Shown: positions 43,906 to 53,261 of the stretch, piece by piece
Numbering within the stretch: position 1 is the first letter of the stretch
Layout of the letters: every line of letters begins with the position of its first letter
From: an uncultured Sphingorhabdus sp.
GTDB lineage: Bacteria > Pseudomonadota > Alphaproteobacteria > Sphingomonadales > Sphingomonadaceae
DNA length: 64,000 nucleotides
Assembly: GCA_947501885.1 (NCBI GenBank)
Contig: CANMXN010000001.1
Location: forward strand, 744,001-808,000
Direction of reading: 5' to 3'
Position numbers and translations under genes: made by a program
The notes under the pieces: model-generated
Told to the model about the DNA's origin: nothing
Databases searched by the model: none
What the model saw: only the letters and a program-made list of their open reading frames with translations

Positions 43906-45189
43906 ATGACGATATTTGCCTCACGTCGTTTTATTATAACTTTGATATTGGCTATTGCTGGAGCACTTCTGGCCGCCCAAATTGCTGGATATTGGAGCAG
44001 AGTATTGGCTATTTTAATGGTCAGTATGATCGCAATAGTCATAATTTCAGATGAAGGGGTAAACTCTTCTCGCAAACACCGCGATGGTTATAATAAAGAC
44101 TTACTCAATCCCATCAATGATCATCCGGAATTTCAATTACTTATCAACAGTATAAGAAGTCCGTTATTAATTATTTCTAAAAATCGCGTGCTTGCAGCAA
44201 ACCTATCTGCATTACAATTGCTTGGCTCCCCTTTAGTAGGGCAAAATATTGCTGGGGCATTTCGCCATTCTGTCATCATTGAGAAATTGACAAAGTTTGA
44301 ACATCATGATGATGAGAATATCTCTATTTCCGGCCTTGGCCAGCGCGAACAACGTTGGGATATGCATGTCATACAGCTGAATAACCAATATCGTATTGTG
44401 CAGCTTCTTGATAAATCAATCAACCATGCTGCCGAAAAAATGCGTGTCGATTTTGTTGCGAATGCCAGCCATGAACTATTGACTCCGCTCGCTTCTATCA
44501 AGGGATTTATTGAAACTTTAAATGATGATAGTGCTGGAGGTGATAGCAAAACACGGCATAAATTTCTTTCTATAATTGGTGATGAAGCACAGCGAATGGA
44601 ATTGCTCATTCGTGACCTTATGTCTCTATCACGCATAGAATCGGGAACTTTTGCTGACATCGCCAAAGAGGTATCATTTATTGAAATTGTTAATCAAGCG
44701 ATCAACGGCCTTGTCAAAGGGTCTAATAAGCGCGGTAAAGATATTGTTTTAAATGCCAAAACGGATTTACCGCGCGTCGCTGGGGATGAAGGGCAATTGC
44801 GGCAAATGGTGATCAATATTGTCGCCAATAGTATGAAATATGCCAAAACTGATACGCCTATTGAAGTGACAATAGATAAGATCAAATCTGGTTCTATGGT
44901 ACGATTTTGCGTAAGAGATTATGGAAATGGCATTGCTTCAGAGCATATTCCAAGATTAACCGAGCGTTTTTACAGAGTCGATTCTGGGCGCAGTAAAGCA
45001 CTTGGCGGCACGGGACTTGGACTATCATTGGTTAAACATATCGTACAGCGCCACAGAGGCCATATGGATATCAGCAGTACAATTAACGATGGTACGAAGA
45101 TTACAATCCTCTTACCCGTTGCAGCAGCAGATCATGATAATATTAGGCACATAATTAGACCGCGCCGTACGATCGAAGAAGATACATAA
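43906..45189 (+). CDS. phoR: Phosphate regulon sensor histidine kinase PhoR
   Basis: About 427 residues from the ATG at 43906; a TTG at 43864 is 14 codons earlier and neither has a good ribosome site. Two N-terminal membrane helices (RRFIITLILAIAGALLA, VLAILMVSMIAIVII), a PAS-like region, then the dimerisation helix with phospho-His (ANASHELLTPLASIKGF, His 203 counting from the TTG) and the ATPase domain (N box NIVANSMKYA, DYGNGIASEHIPRL, GTGLGLSLVKHI). It phosphorylates PhoB when phosphate is low. It is separated from phoB by the pst genes and phoU, as in several alphaproteobacteria. The H-box reads SHELLTPL, with Leu where Arg or Lys is usual. Confidence 0.9.
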   Translation: MTIFASRRFIITLILAIAGALLAAQIAGYWSRVLAILMVSMIAIVIISDEGVNSSRKHRDGYNKDLLNPINDHPEFQLLINSIRSPLLIISKNRVLAANLSALQLLGSPLVGQNIAGAFRHSVIIEKLTKFEHHDDENISISGLGQREQRWDMHVIQLNNQYRIVQLLDKSINHAAEKMRVDFVANASHELLTPLASIKGFIETLNDDSAGGDSKTRHKFLSIIGDEAQRMELLIRDLMSLSRIESGTFADIAKEVSFIEIVNQAINGLVKGSNKRGKDIVLNAKTDLPRVAGDEGQLRQMVINIVANSMKYAKTDTPIEVTIDKIKSGSMVRFCVRDYGNGIASEHIPRLTERFYRVDSGRSKALGGTGLGLSLVKHIVQRHRGHMDISSTINDGTKITILLPVAAADHDNIRHIIRPRRTIEEDT

Positions 45190-45251
45190 TAGACTCTTGT
45201 TTTCATTGTATTCTATTACAAAAAAATATCATTGATGCGAGGGGTAAAATC

Positions 45252-45271
45252 GATTGTCATAAAAGAGTCTT
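45252..45271 (+). promoter_or_regulatory. Candidate Pho box upstream of pstS
   Basis: GATTGTCATAAAA (45252-45264) contains TTGTCAT, close to the CTGTCAT half of a Pho box, followed at the usual 4-base spacing by a poor second half (GAGTCTT). The same 13 bases occur upstream of the OprP-type porin gene at 53080-53092. Only the first half-site is convincing. Confidence 0.45.
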
Positions 45272-45398
45272 ATATTGGTAATAAATCGGCCTCTGAACAT
45301 ATTTAAAGCCCAATTTGCACAGCGTAGATTTAGTGTTCAACCGCAAAATTTATGCAAGAGGGCAAAATTTATAGCCATATCAATTGGAGAAATTATCA

Positions 45399-46448
45399 AT
45401 GTTAAAGAAATTATCTTTGGTAGTAGTGAGCATGCTTGCTTTATCAGCTTGTCAAGACGAAGCATCTAGCGGTGGTTCAGGGGATGCGCGTAATGAATTG
45501 CGTATTGTTGGATCATCTACCGTATTTCCATTCGCAAAATTAGTCGCTGAAAAATATCAAGCCAGCGGCGAAAACATCAAAGCACCTGTTTTGGAATCTA
45601 CCGGCACTGGTGGGGGATTAGAGCGCTTTTGTGAAGGCATTGGCGCAAACACACCTGATATTGCCAATGCATCACGCCGTATCAAGAAAAAAGAATTTGA
45701 TAAATGCCAAGCCAATGGCGTTACTGACATCATCGAGATTCAAGTCGGTATTGACGGCATTGCGATGGCTCAATCGATTTCTGGCCCTGATGTTCAATTA
45801 ACAGTAAAAGATGTTTATGCTGCCCTAGCAGCAAAGCCTTTTGGTAAAGAACAAACTGCAGAAAAATGGTCTGATGTAAATCCTGCCTTACCTGATTTGG
45901 CAATCTCTGTTTATGGTCCACCTCCTTCCTCAGGAACTCGTGATGCTTTTGAAGAATTAATTATGGAAGCTGGCTGTAAAACAGATCCAGCCATGAAAGC
46001 ATTAAAAGATAGTGACAAAGATCTTTACAAAGAAACATGTCACGAAGTCCGCAATGACACAAAATTCCAAGAGCAAGGCGAGAATGACAATCTAATCGTT
46101 GGTAAATTGAGCGCCAACCCGAATACTATGGGCGTATTTGGCTATAGCTATATGGAAGAAAATGCCGACAAAGTGCGCGGTATATCTATGGATGATAATG
46201 CTCCAACTTATGACAGCATTGCCAGCGGCGATTATCCTGGAGCACGTCCTTTATTCATCTATGTCAAAAAGCAACATATTGGTAAAATACCTGGCATTCA
46301 AGAATTTATAACTGAATTTGTCGAAGCAGGTGTAGCGGATACATATTTGGCAAAAATTGGCCTAATTGCATCACCTGACGATGTCCGTGCTAAGGCAAAA
46401 GCCGCTGCTACTGATCTTGTCACTATCGATGGCAGCGAGCTGCAATAA
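45399..46448 (+). CDS. pstS: Phosphate-binding protein PstS (lipoprotein)
   Basis: 349 residues from the ATG at 45399 with TTGGAGA upstream. Lipoprotein signal (LSAC, Cys 18). The phosphate-binding loops are visible: RIVGSSTVFPFAK, STGTGGGLERFCEG, and PPPSSGTRDAFEEL. It captures phosphate in the periplasm and passes it to PstCA. An intrinsic terminator follows it, so more PstS is made than the membrane parts. Confidence 0.96.
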   Translation: MLKKLSLVVVSMLALSACQDEASSGGSGDARNELRIVGSSTVFPFAKLVAEKYQASGENIKAPVLESTGTGGGLERFCEGIGANTPDIANASRRIKKKEFDKCQANGVTDIIEIQVGIDGIAMAQSISGPDVQLTVKDVYAALAAKPFGKEQTAEKWSDVNPALPDLAISVYGPPPSSGTRDAFEELIMEAGCKTDPAMKALKDSDKDLYKETCHEVRNDTKFQEQGENDNLIVGKLSANPNTMGVFGYSYMEENADKVRGISMDDNAPTYDSIASGDYPGARPLFIYVKKQHIGKIPGIQEFITEFVEAGVADTYLAKIGLIASPDDVRAKAKAAATDLVTIDGSELQ

Positions 46449-46472
46449 ATTTGTCATAATTTCTTACTTGAT

Positions 46473-46503
46473 AGGGGCATAGTTTCGGCTATGCCCCTTT
46501 TAT
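46473..46503 (+). terminator. Intrinsic terminator between pstS and pstC
   Basis: AGGGGCATAG (46473-46482), loop TTTCGG, CTATGCCCCT (46489-46498), then TTTAT: a perfect 10-base stem. It should stop most transcripts after pstS and so limit pstCAB relative to pstS. Confidence 0.9.
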
Positions 46504-46586
46504 AAGTGAATCATTTTTGAGTCGCATACGGCAAATAGCAATACTCTTTGCTATGGTGTATTAGAACCAATTGGGGTAGATTAGAT

Positions 46587-47963
46587 ATGACCACAAACGA
46601 GCTCTTATTTCTCGTTTTTGCCTTTGGTTTAATAGCATGGTTTGTAGGCCGTGCGAGAGCTGCATCATTCATAAACGCCGACACTCCAATCATTAACAGC
46701 CTACCCAATTATCATGGCTGGTTTTCTTGTCTTTGGGCCATTATCCCACCGATCATATTCCTCATCATCTGGAGCAATATATCCCCTGCCCTTGTCACCG
46801 ATATGGTACTGGCCAATCCAGAAGCAGCCAGCATTACAGCAGATACATTCTCCCGCTCGGCCATATTATCTGAAGCACGCGCTGTCGCAAATGGCAGCAA
46901 CCAAGCTTTATTCCAAGAAGGTTCTGAGAAACTTGTCCCGCTCTATGCCGAGGCACAAAGCTATTATAATAGCATTGCTCTAGTAGCGACAATATTGCTG
47001 ATCTTCGCTGGCGGTGCTTTTGCCTATACGCGATTAAAACCTAATTTTAGAGCGCGTTCCAAAGTCGAAAAGATAGTGATGCTTGGCCTATTACTGGCAT
47101 CATTAATCGCTGTTCTGACCACCGTTGGCATTGTCGCCTCGCTTATCTTTGAAGCTTACCGATTTGTAACCTTAGTATCCCCAATAGAATTTTTATTCGG
47201 CACCAATTGGAACCCGCGAGATGATATTGTTGCGGGAGAAGATAATGGATATGGTGCTATACCTTTATTTTGGGGTACAATATTCATTGGCGCCATCATC
47301 GCTATGATCGTGGCCATACCTTTTGGATTGATGAGCGCGATCTTCTTAACCCAATATTCAAGCCCTCGTTTCCGTTCAATAATGAAACCCGTTTTGGAGA
47401 TTTTGGCGGGTGTTCCTACCGTAGTTTACGGATATTTCGCAGCCTTAACTGTTGCACCAGCTGTTCGTGATTTTGCTGTAATGGTCGGCTTTAGCAATGC
47501 TGCATCTGATAATGCTATGGCCGCTGGTATTGTGATGGGTATCATGATTATCCCATTAGTAGCCTCAATGGCCGACGATAGTATTGCTGCGGTTCCTGGC
47601 GCTATGCGCGATGGCTCGCTCGCTATGGGGGCAACCAAAAGCGAAACAATCAAAAAAATATTATTGCCAGCTGCATTACCGGGTGTTGTTGGTGGCATAT
47701 TATTGGCAGTAAGCCGCGCCATTGGTGAAACAATGATCGTGGTGATGGCAGCAGGTTATGCTGCCAATTTAACGGCCAATCCTTTTGCCAGCATTACCAC
47801 TGTTACAGTGCAAATTGTGGCACTTCTTACAGGTGATCAAGATTTTGGTAGTCCGCACACCCTAGCTGCTTTTGCGCTTGGCTTAGTATTATTTATCGTG
47901 ACATTATTACTAAATTTGGTCGCGCTGCGCGTGGTCAAAAAATATCGGGAAGCTTATGAATAA
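46587..47963 (+). CDS. pstC: Phosphate ABC transporter permease PstC (long form)
   Basis: 458 residues from the ATG at 46587. It is longer than E. coli PstC: the first ~240 residues carry extra membrane helices and a periplasmic region, and the BPD-transport permease core (WGTIFIGAIIAMIVAIPFGLMSAIFLTQY, LPAALPGVVGGILLAVSRAIGETMIVVMAAG) is in the C-terminal half. This long form is usual in alphaproteobacteria. It overlaps pstA by 8 bases. Confidence 0.94.
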   Translation: MTTNELLFLVFAFGLIAWFVGRARAASFINADTPIINSLPNYHGWFSCLWAIIPPIIFLIIWSNISPALVTDMVLANPEAASITADTFSRSAILSEARAVANGSNQALFQEGSEKLVPLYAEAQSYYNSIALVATILLIFAGGAFAYTRLKPNFRARSKVEKIVMLGLLLASLIAVLTTVGIVASLIFEAYRFVTLVSPIEFLFGTNWNPRDDIVAGEDNGYGAIPLFWGTIFIGAIIAMIVAIPFGLMSAIFLTQYSSPRFRSIMKPVLEILAGVPTVVYGYFAALTVAPAVRDFAVMVGFSNAASDNAMAAGIVMGIMIIPLVASMADDSIAAVPGAMRDGSLAMGATKSETIKKILLPAALPGVVGGILLAVSRAIGETMIVVMAAGYAANLTANPFASITTVTVQIVALLTGDQDFGSPHTLAAFALGLVLFIVTLLLNLVALRVVKKYREAYE

Positions 47964-49230
47964 CACCATTGATCCCACCCCGACAGATTGGAATAGCCCT
48001 GAAATGCAGAAACGCATAGCCAAGCGTTATGCATCAGAGAAGCGTTTTAAACTCATGGGGTTAAGTGCTGTTATAATGTCAACGGCATTTCTCATATTCT
48101 TGCTCATAACAATGCTAGGTAATGGGTTCAGCGGTTTCCAACAGACCAACGCGAAACTCGAAATAGATTTCCCAAGCATGACAGGTGGTGCAAGCGCCCA
48201 ATCTATATCCGGTGATGGGGCCGATGCTGCGATACGATCTATGGATATAGCAGGGATTGTTGCTATCGCGGTTGATAATCAATATGGCGATCTTGCAAAA
48301 GATATGGATCAAACCCTATTTTCAAGCGGTGCCGATAGGCGCGTCGCAGCTATGTTAAAAGCAGATCCCAGCTTAGTTGAACAAAAAGTTGTTTTGGAAC
48401 TGCCTGCCGATGCCGCTATCGACACTGCCTATAAAGGTGATGGCCTCAAAAAAGCTGAAGAATTAACACAGATATTGGATGAGAAAGGCCTTTTAACTAC
48501 TGAATTTAACCTTTCTTTTTTAACAGGGTCTGATGCATCTGATCCTGCGGAAGCAGGTATTTGGGGGGCTTTTAAAGGGTCTTTAATGACTATGGTCATT
48601 ACCATATTATTGGCCTTTCCTGTCGGTGTATTATCTGCGCTCTATTTAGAAGAATATGCCCCTAAAAACCGATGGACTGATTTGATAGAAGTATCCATCA
48701 ATAATTTGGCGGCGGTACCATCCATCATCTTTGGTCTACTTGGCCTTGTTGTATTCTTAAGCTGGTTCAACATGCCACGTTCTTCTGCACTGGTTGGAGG
48801 TCTCACATTGGCGCTTATGACCATGCCCATCATTGTTATCGCTGGCCGCAATGCCGTAAAGTCTGTTCCGCCATCTATCAGAGAAGCTGCATTGGGTGTG
48901 GGTGCATCACCCGTCCAAGTAGTATTTCATCATGTTCTACCGCTCGCCTTGCCTGGAATATTAACAGGCACCATCATCGGCATGGCCCGTGCATTAGGGG
49001 AAACAGCACCCTTACTTTTGATCGGCATGCGCGCCTTTGTTCCTGCAGCGCCAAGCGGTTTTTCGGAACCATCAACGGTTCTTCCCGTACAAATTTATCT
49101 CTGGTCCGATGAAGTAAGCAGAGCTTTCGTAGAAAAAACCAGTGCAGCCATCATTATATTATTATTATTTCTCATGACGATGAATGCCGTAGCTATTTAT
49201 TTGCGTAATCGTTTTGAGACACGCTGGTAG
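47956..49230 (+). CDS. pstA: Phosphate ABC transporter permease PstA (long form)
   Basis: 424 residues. An N-terminal membrane helix and periplasmic domain (DUF3333-like, to about residue 195) precede the permease core (SLMTMVITILLAFPVGVLSALYLEEYAP, HHVLPLALPGILTGTIIGMARALGETAPLLLIG). It pairs with PstC to form the phosphate channel. Start overlaps the pstC end. Confidence 0.95.
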   Translation: MNNTIDPTPTDWNSPEMQKRIAKRYASEKRFKLMGLSAVIMSTAFLIFLLITMLGNGFSGFQQTNAKLEIDFPSMTGGASAQSISGDGADAAIRSMDIAGIVAIAVDNQYGDLAKDMDQTLFSSGADRRVAAMLKADPSLVEQKVVLELPADAAIDTAYKGDGLKKAEELTQILDEKGLLTTEFNLSFLTGSDASDPAEAGIWGAFKGSLMTMVITILLAFPVGVLSALYLEEYAPKNRWTDLIEVSINNLAAVPSIIFGLLGLVVFLSWFNMPRSSALVGGLTLALMTMPIIVIAGRNAVKSVPPSIREAALGVGASPVQVVFHHVLPLALPGILTGTIIGMARALGETAPLLLIGMRAFVPAAPSGFSEPSTVLPVQIYLWSDEVSRAFVEKTSAAIIILLLFLMTMNAVAIYLRNRFETRW

Positions 49231-49279
49231 CACCATAGAATATGCTATAGACTGCATATAATTAAAGAGGACGACTGAA

Positions 49280-50083
49280 GTGGTTGAACAAAAATCTGGA
49301 TCTAACACGATAGAAAACAGTGATAGCACGCATAAAATTACGGCGCGCAATGTTAATGTTTTCTATGATGCAAAACAGGCCATTAACGATGTCTCTATTG
49401 ATGTTGATATGGAAAATGTAACCGCATTTATTGGCCCATCTGGTTGCGGTAAGTCTACATTTTTACGCACCATCAATCGCATGAACGATACGATACCCTC
49501 TGCTCGTGTAGAGGGAGATATTCGCCTTGATGGGCAGAATATATATGATCCTGCTATGGATGTTGTGCAATTGCGCGCCCGCGTCGGTATGGTGTTTCAA
49601 AAACCCAACCCATTTCCAAAGTCTATTTATGATAATGTTGCCTATGGCCCCAAAATCCACGGTTTAGCAGCCAATAAAGGGGAATTGGACATAATAGTTG
49701 AACGCTCATTACAGCGTGCTGGCTTATGGGGTGAAGTGAAAGATCGCTTGAGCGATAGCGGAACAGCCTTATCAGGCGGACAACAACAAAGATTATGTAT
49801 CGCACGCGCCATCGCCGTTGATCCCGAAGTTATATTGATGGATGAACCTTGTTCTGCGCTTGATCCTATAGCCACAGCTAAGATCGAAGAATTAATTCAC
49901 GAATTACGCGGAAAATATGCTATCATCATTGTGACACATAATATGCAGCAAGCAGCTCGCGTTTCACAGAGAACAGCATTTTTTCACTTAGGAACGCTCG
50001 TAGAATTTGGTGAAACATCAAATATTTTCACCAATCCACAAGAAACGCGTACTCAAGATTATATTACTGGCCGATATGGCTGA
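49280..50083 (+). CDS. pstB: Phosphate ABC transporter ATP-binding protein PstB
   Basis: 267 residues from a GTG with a GAGG ribosome site. Walker [10 protein letters not shown], signature [16 protein letters not shown], Walker [13 protein letters not shown], and the switch His in [14 protein letters not shown] are all present. It powers PstCA. It is followed by phoU after 12 bases. Confidence 0.97.
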   Translation: MVEQKSGSNTIENSDSTHKITARNVNVFYDAKQAINDVSIDVDMENVTAFIGPSGCGKSTFLRTINRMNDTIPSARVEGDIRLDGQNIYDPAMDVVQLRARVGMVFQKPNPFPKSIYDNVAYGPKIHGLAANKGELDIIVERSLQRAGLWGEVKDRLSDSGTALSGGQQQRLCIARAIAVDPEVILMDEPCSALDPIATAKIEELIHELRGKYAIIIVTHNMQQAARVSQRTAFFHLGTLVEFGETSNIFTNPQETRTQDYITGRYG

Positions 50084-50095
50084 TAGGAATTATAT

Positions 50096-50767
50096 ATGAA
50101 TAGCGGCAACAAACATACGTTAAGCGCCTTTGACGAAGAAATGGATAACATTAGAGCTTTGATCTCTGAAATGGGTTCGCGCGCAGAAAGCGCCGTTGAA
50201 AGGGCAATGAAAGCTCTTTTGAATAATGATTCAAAACTAGCCAAACAAGTGCGAGCCGATGACAAGATAATCGATAATTTAGAAACTGAAGTTGAACGGA
50301 TTATCGTACAAACTATTGCACTGCGTGCACCCATGGCTGATGATCTGCGCGAATTGGTTGCAGCAATGAAAATATCGGCCGTGATCGAACGTATCGGTGA
50401 TTATTCAAAAAATATTGCTAAACGCGTGGGCAACCTCAAAACAGAAGATTTTTTAACCGATAATAACGCGCTACAACGTATGGGGGAAATTGCTGCCGAG
50501 ATGGTTAGCACGGCTATGGAGGCCTATGCCAAGCGCGATATCGATCTTGCTATTGCGGTAACGCGCCGTGATGATGATGTGGATCAGCTTTACAAAGAGT
50601 TATTTGTCGATTTTGTTGGCTTTATTGCGAAACATCCAGAAGCAGCCAATGAAGTCGCGCACCTCTTATTCATATCTAAAAATTTAGAGCGTATTGGCGA
50701 TCATAGCACCACCTGTGCAGGTATGATTTATTTCACAGAGACGGGTGAGAATTTACCAGACGATTAA
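50096..50767 (+). CDS. phoU: Phosphate signalling protein PhoU
   Basis: 223 residues, two similar three-helix bundles. Characteristic segments are the RADDKIIDNLETEVERIIVQTIALRAPMADDLRELVAAMKI block and the second-half DDDVDQLYKEL ... NEVAHLLFISKNLERIGDHSTTCA. It couples the Pst transporter state to PhoR and prevents toxic phosphate uptake. The phoB start lies 25 bases after its stop. Confidence 0.97.
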   Translation: MNSGNKHTLSAFDEEMDNIRALISEMGSRAESAVERAMKALLNNDSKLAKQVRADDKIIDNLETEVERIIVQTIALRAPMADDLRELVAAMKISAVIERIGDYSKNIAKRVGNLKTEDFLTDNNALQRMGEIAAEMVSTAMEAYAKRDIDLAIAVTRRDDDVDQLYKELFVDFVGFIAKHPEAANEVAHLLFISKNLERIGDHSTTCAGMIYFTETGENLPDD

Positions 50768-50792
50768 TCCAATAATTGATAAGCAGAATAAG

Positions 50793-51488
50793 ATGGCAAA
50801 AACAAAATTATTGCTGGTTGAAGATGATAACGCGCTTGTGGAGTTAATCCGCTGGAATTTTGAACATGAGGATTATAGCGTCAGCGATACCAGCGATGGT
50901 GAAGAAGCCATATTATTGGCCAAAGAAACATTGCCGGATATCATCATACTCGATTGGATGATCGAAAATCTATCAGGCATTGAAGTGTGCAGACAATTAC
51001 GCCGCGATGAAAGCACACAGCATATTCCTATCATCATGCTAACTGCGCGCAGCGAAGAAGATGATAAAATACGCGGTCTAGAAATAGGTGCCGATGACTA
51101 TCTCACTAAACCTTTCAGTCCCCGAGAGTTAATCGCTAGGGCGCATGCTGTTTTGCGCCGAACACGGCCCGCACTTGCCGGTAAAAACCTGAAGTTTGGC
51201 GATATCGAGATGGATATTGTTGCACATAAAGTGAGGCGTGATGGCAAAAGCATTACCCTTGGCCCTACCGAATATCGCCTTCTCAAACATTTCTTAGAAT
51301 ATCCCAGTCAGGTATTCTCACGCGAGAGACTACTCGACACTGTTTGGGGTTATGATAGCGATATTGAAATCCGTACCGTTGATGTTCATATTAGACGCCT
51401 TCGTAAGGCGCTCAATAAAGATGGAAAGATCGATATTATTCGCACAGTACGCAGCGCTGGCTATTCGCTCGACAAAGACGCTGTTTAA
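50793..51488 (+). CDS. phoB: Phosphate regulon response regulator PhoB
   Basis: 231 residues from the ATG at 50793. A receiver domain (LLLVEDDNALVELIRW, phospho-acceptor D54 in IILDWMIENLSG, Lys in LTKPFSPRELIARAHAVLRR) and an OmpR-type winged helix (TEYRLLKHFLEYPSQVFSRERLLDTVWG ... EIRTVDVHIRRLRKAL) follow. Phosphorylated by PhoR, it should activate pstS and probably the porin. It is convergent with the porin. Confidence 0.96.
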   Translation: MAKTKLLLVEDDNALVELIRWNFEHEDYSVSDTSDGEEAILLAKETLPDIIILDWMIENLSGIEVCRQLRRDESTQHIPIIMLTARSEEDDKIRGLEIGADDYLTKPFSPRELIARAHAVLRRTRPALAGKNLKFGDIEMDIVAHKVRRDGKSITLGPTEYRLLKHFLEYPSQVFSRERLLDTVWGYDSDIEIRTVDVHIRRLRKALNKDGKIDIIRTVRSAGYSLDKDAV

Positions 51489-51552
51489 GTTCGAAATAAC
51501 TAAAAAAACAAATTTATATTTGTCTGCTTATAATTGATAAGCACGATAAGCA

Positions 51553-51583
51553 CAAAAAAAGAGGCCGATCAATCAGCCTCTTT
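51553..51583 (-). terminator. Terminator between phoB and porin (stronger for the porin)
   Basis: AAAGAGGC (51558-51565) and GCCTCTTT (51576-51583) form a hairpin. On the minus strand it is followed by a T run, so it ends the porin transcript; on the plus strand the T run is short. Confidence 0.75.
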
Positions 51584-51605
51584 CCCATGATTATAACTTA
51601 TTATT

Positions 51606-53006
51606 TTAGAAATTAATTTGCGCTCTTGCGCCAAATACACTCACATCAAAATCAGTCTCTGTACCATTGGCCAAACTTGCTGTTACATCTGAGTAATCAA
51701 GCAGACCATAGTTCAGCAAGAAACGTACATTGTTAACAGGATTCCAAATTAATGATGCTTGATAGCTATCTTGTGTACCGCCAATGATGCCTGCATCATT
51801 CAAATCTAAACGGTCATAGCGAACATTAAATTGCAATGCGCCCCAGCCACCTTTGCCAACAGGGTTTTTAACCTTAATACCTTTAAAGACACCATTTTTA
51901 TATGTTCGCTTATCGTCTGTAAGATAGAAACCTGCTTCAATAGCTCCGCCGAAGAAGGTTGGATTATCAAATCCAGCACGAGACACTGTATGCCATGATG
52001 CTTCCCCAACCGCATGAAAACGTCCTGAAACAACAGCTGCTTCTAGTGCAAAATTGGTTTCTTCTTCTGCATTACTGATAGAGCCTGTGTCAATGAAACG
52101 GATATCGGTCGGATGGACCAAAGGACGTTGACGAAAACGGGTTGAAGAGATTGCATCGCCAAGATCACGCCAGTGAGCAGAGCCGCCAAAATGCAATTGT
52201 GTGTTACCAAATTTGGGAAAATAAACAAAACGGCCATCTAAACCAATAGCATTATTACCATCATCATTTAGGTCTTCATTATTATCGGTAAATACACCGC
52301 CTTGCAGCAGAACATTGCTGGTCGTATATTCCGCCGCAATACCAACACGGCGCTCAAAACCAAATGCATCGGTAAAGGCAGCACGCTCAATAAAGCTGGT
52401 GTCATTACTGCTGGTTAATTCTTCAATACCTTGGAAATTGTTTAAGTGACCAAATGTTAATTTTAAGCCATTTTTCTTATAATAGAAAAAGGCATCGTTC
52501 AGTGTAAATCCGCCGCTCGCAATATCGCCATAGATTTTATACCCAAAACCACCTGGTACTGTGCCTTCTGCACCCAAACGTACACGGCGTAACTCATTAG
52601 AAAAGCCAAGACCAGGATCACTTACACCATCAGGCGCATCTACTGTTGCAACATCAACTTGTACGCGCCCACGAGGCTTAAAGCTCCAACCACCCTCACC
52701 TTTAATTTTAGGAGCGCCTTTCCATTCAACATCAATGGGAGAAGTAGATGCTTGCGCTACAGCTGCTTGTGCATTGTCAGCCGTTGTTTTAGCCTGATTG
52801 GCAGTTGTTTTAACAACTTCTACTTCATTCTGCGTTTGCGTATTTTGTTCTGATTGTGCTTCAACCTTTGAACTTAATATTTCCAACGCAGCTTTTAATT
52901 CTGCAATCTCAGCTTTTAATACATCTACTTCCGATTCCTGAGCTTGTGCTGTGCTGCTCGCAGCTGTCAGAGCGGTTGCTAATAATAAATGTGTTCCAAA
53001 TTTCAT
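51606..53006 (-). CDS. OprP/OprO-type phosphate-selective porin
   Basis: 466 residues. Signal peptide (ends TAQAQ), a short coiled coil (VDVLKAEIAELKAALEILSSK...), then a 16-strand barrel with alternating residues and a C-terminal Phe (GARAQINF). The N-terminal WSFKPRGRVQVDVATV is typical of phosphate-selective porins O and P. It would let phosphate through the outer membrane. It lies directly after phoB, and its upstream region shares 13 bases with that of pstS. Confidence 0.88.
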   Translation of the reverse strand: MKFGTHLLLATALTAASSTAQAQESEVDVLKAEIAELKAALEILSSKVEAQSEQNTQTQNEVEVVKTTANQAKTTADNAQAAVAQASTSPIDVEWKGAPKIKGEGGWSFKPRGRVQVDVATVDAPDGVSDPGLGFSNELRRVRLGAEGTVPGGFGYKIYGDIASGGFTLNDAFFYYKKNGLKLTFGHLNNFQGIEELTSSNDTSFIERAAFTDAFGFERRVGIAAEYTTSNVLLQGGVFTDNNEDLNDDGNNAIGLDGRFVYFPKFGNTQLHFGGSAHWRDLGDAISSTRFRQRPLVHPTDIRFIDTGSISNAEEETNFALEAAVVSGRFHAVGEASWHTVSRAGFDNPTFFGGAIEAGFYLTDDKRTYKNGVFKGIKVKNPVGKGGWGALQFNVRYDRLDLNDAGIIGGTQDSYQASLIWNPVNNVRFLLNYGLLDYSDVTASLANGTETDFDVSVFGARAQINF

Positions 53007-53079
53007 AGTTTGAGTCCCTTAATTAACTGAGACCTCTAGAGAGTAATTATGTGACTCACACATGACCCAAATATTTCTA

Positions 53080-53092
53080 TTTTATGACAATC
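53080..53092 (-). promoter_or_regulatory. Candidate Pho box upstream of the porin
   Basis: On the minus strand GATTGTCATAAAA, identical to 45252-45264 upstream of pstS. Sequence around it is AT-rich (ATGTTAG, 11 bases upstream, weakly resembles another half-site). It lies 74 bases before the porin ATG. Confidence 0.45.
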
Positions 53093-53261
53093 CACTAACA
53101 TTATATCTGTCCGTATAAAAACGTAATAAATTCAGAGATTATTACATCACTCATGATATATATTTTTATTGAATATAGCATGATTTTCTTATGCTTTACG
53201 CTTGCGTAAAGCTAAGGAACATGTCAGATAGCTATTTAAATATACCGTTAAGGAGGCCAAC

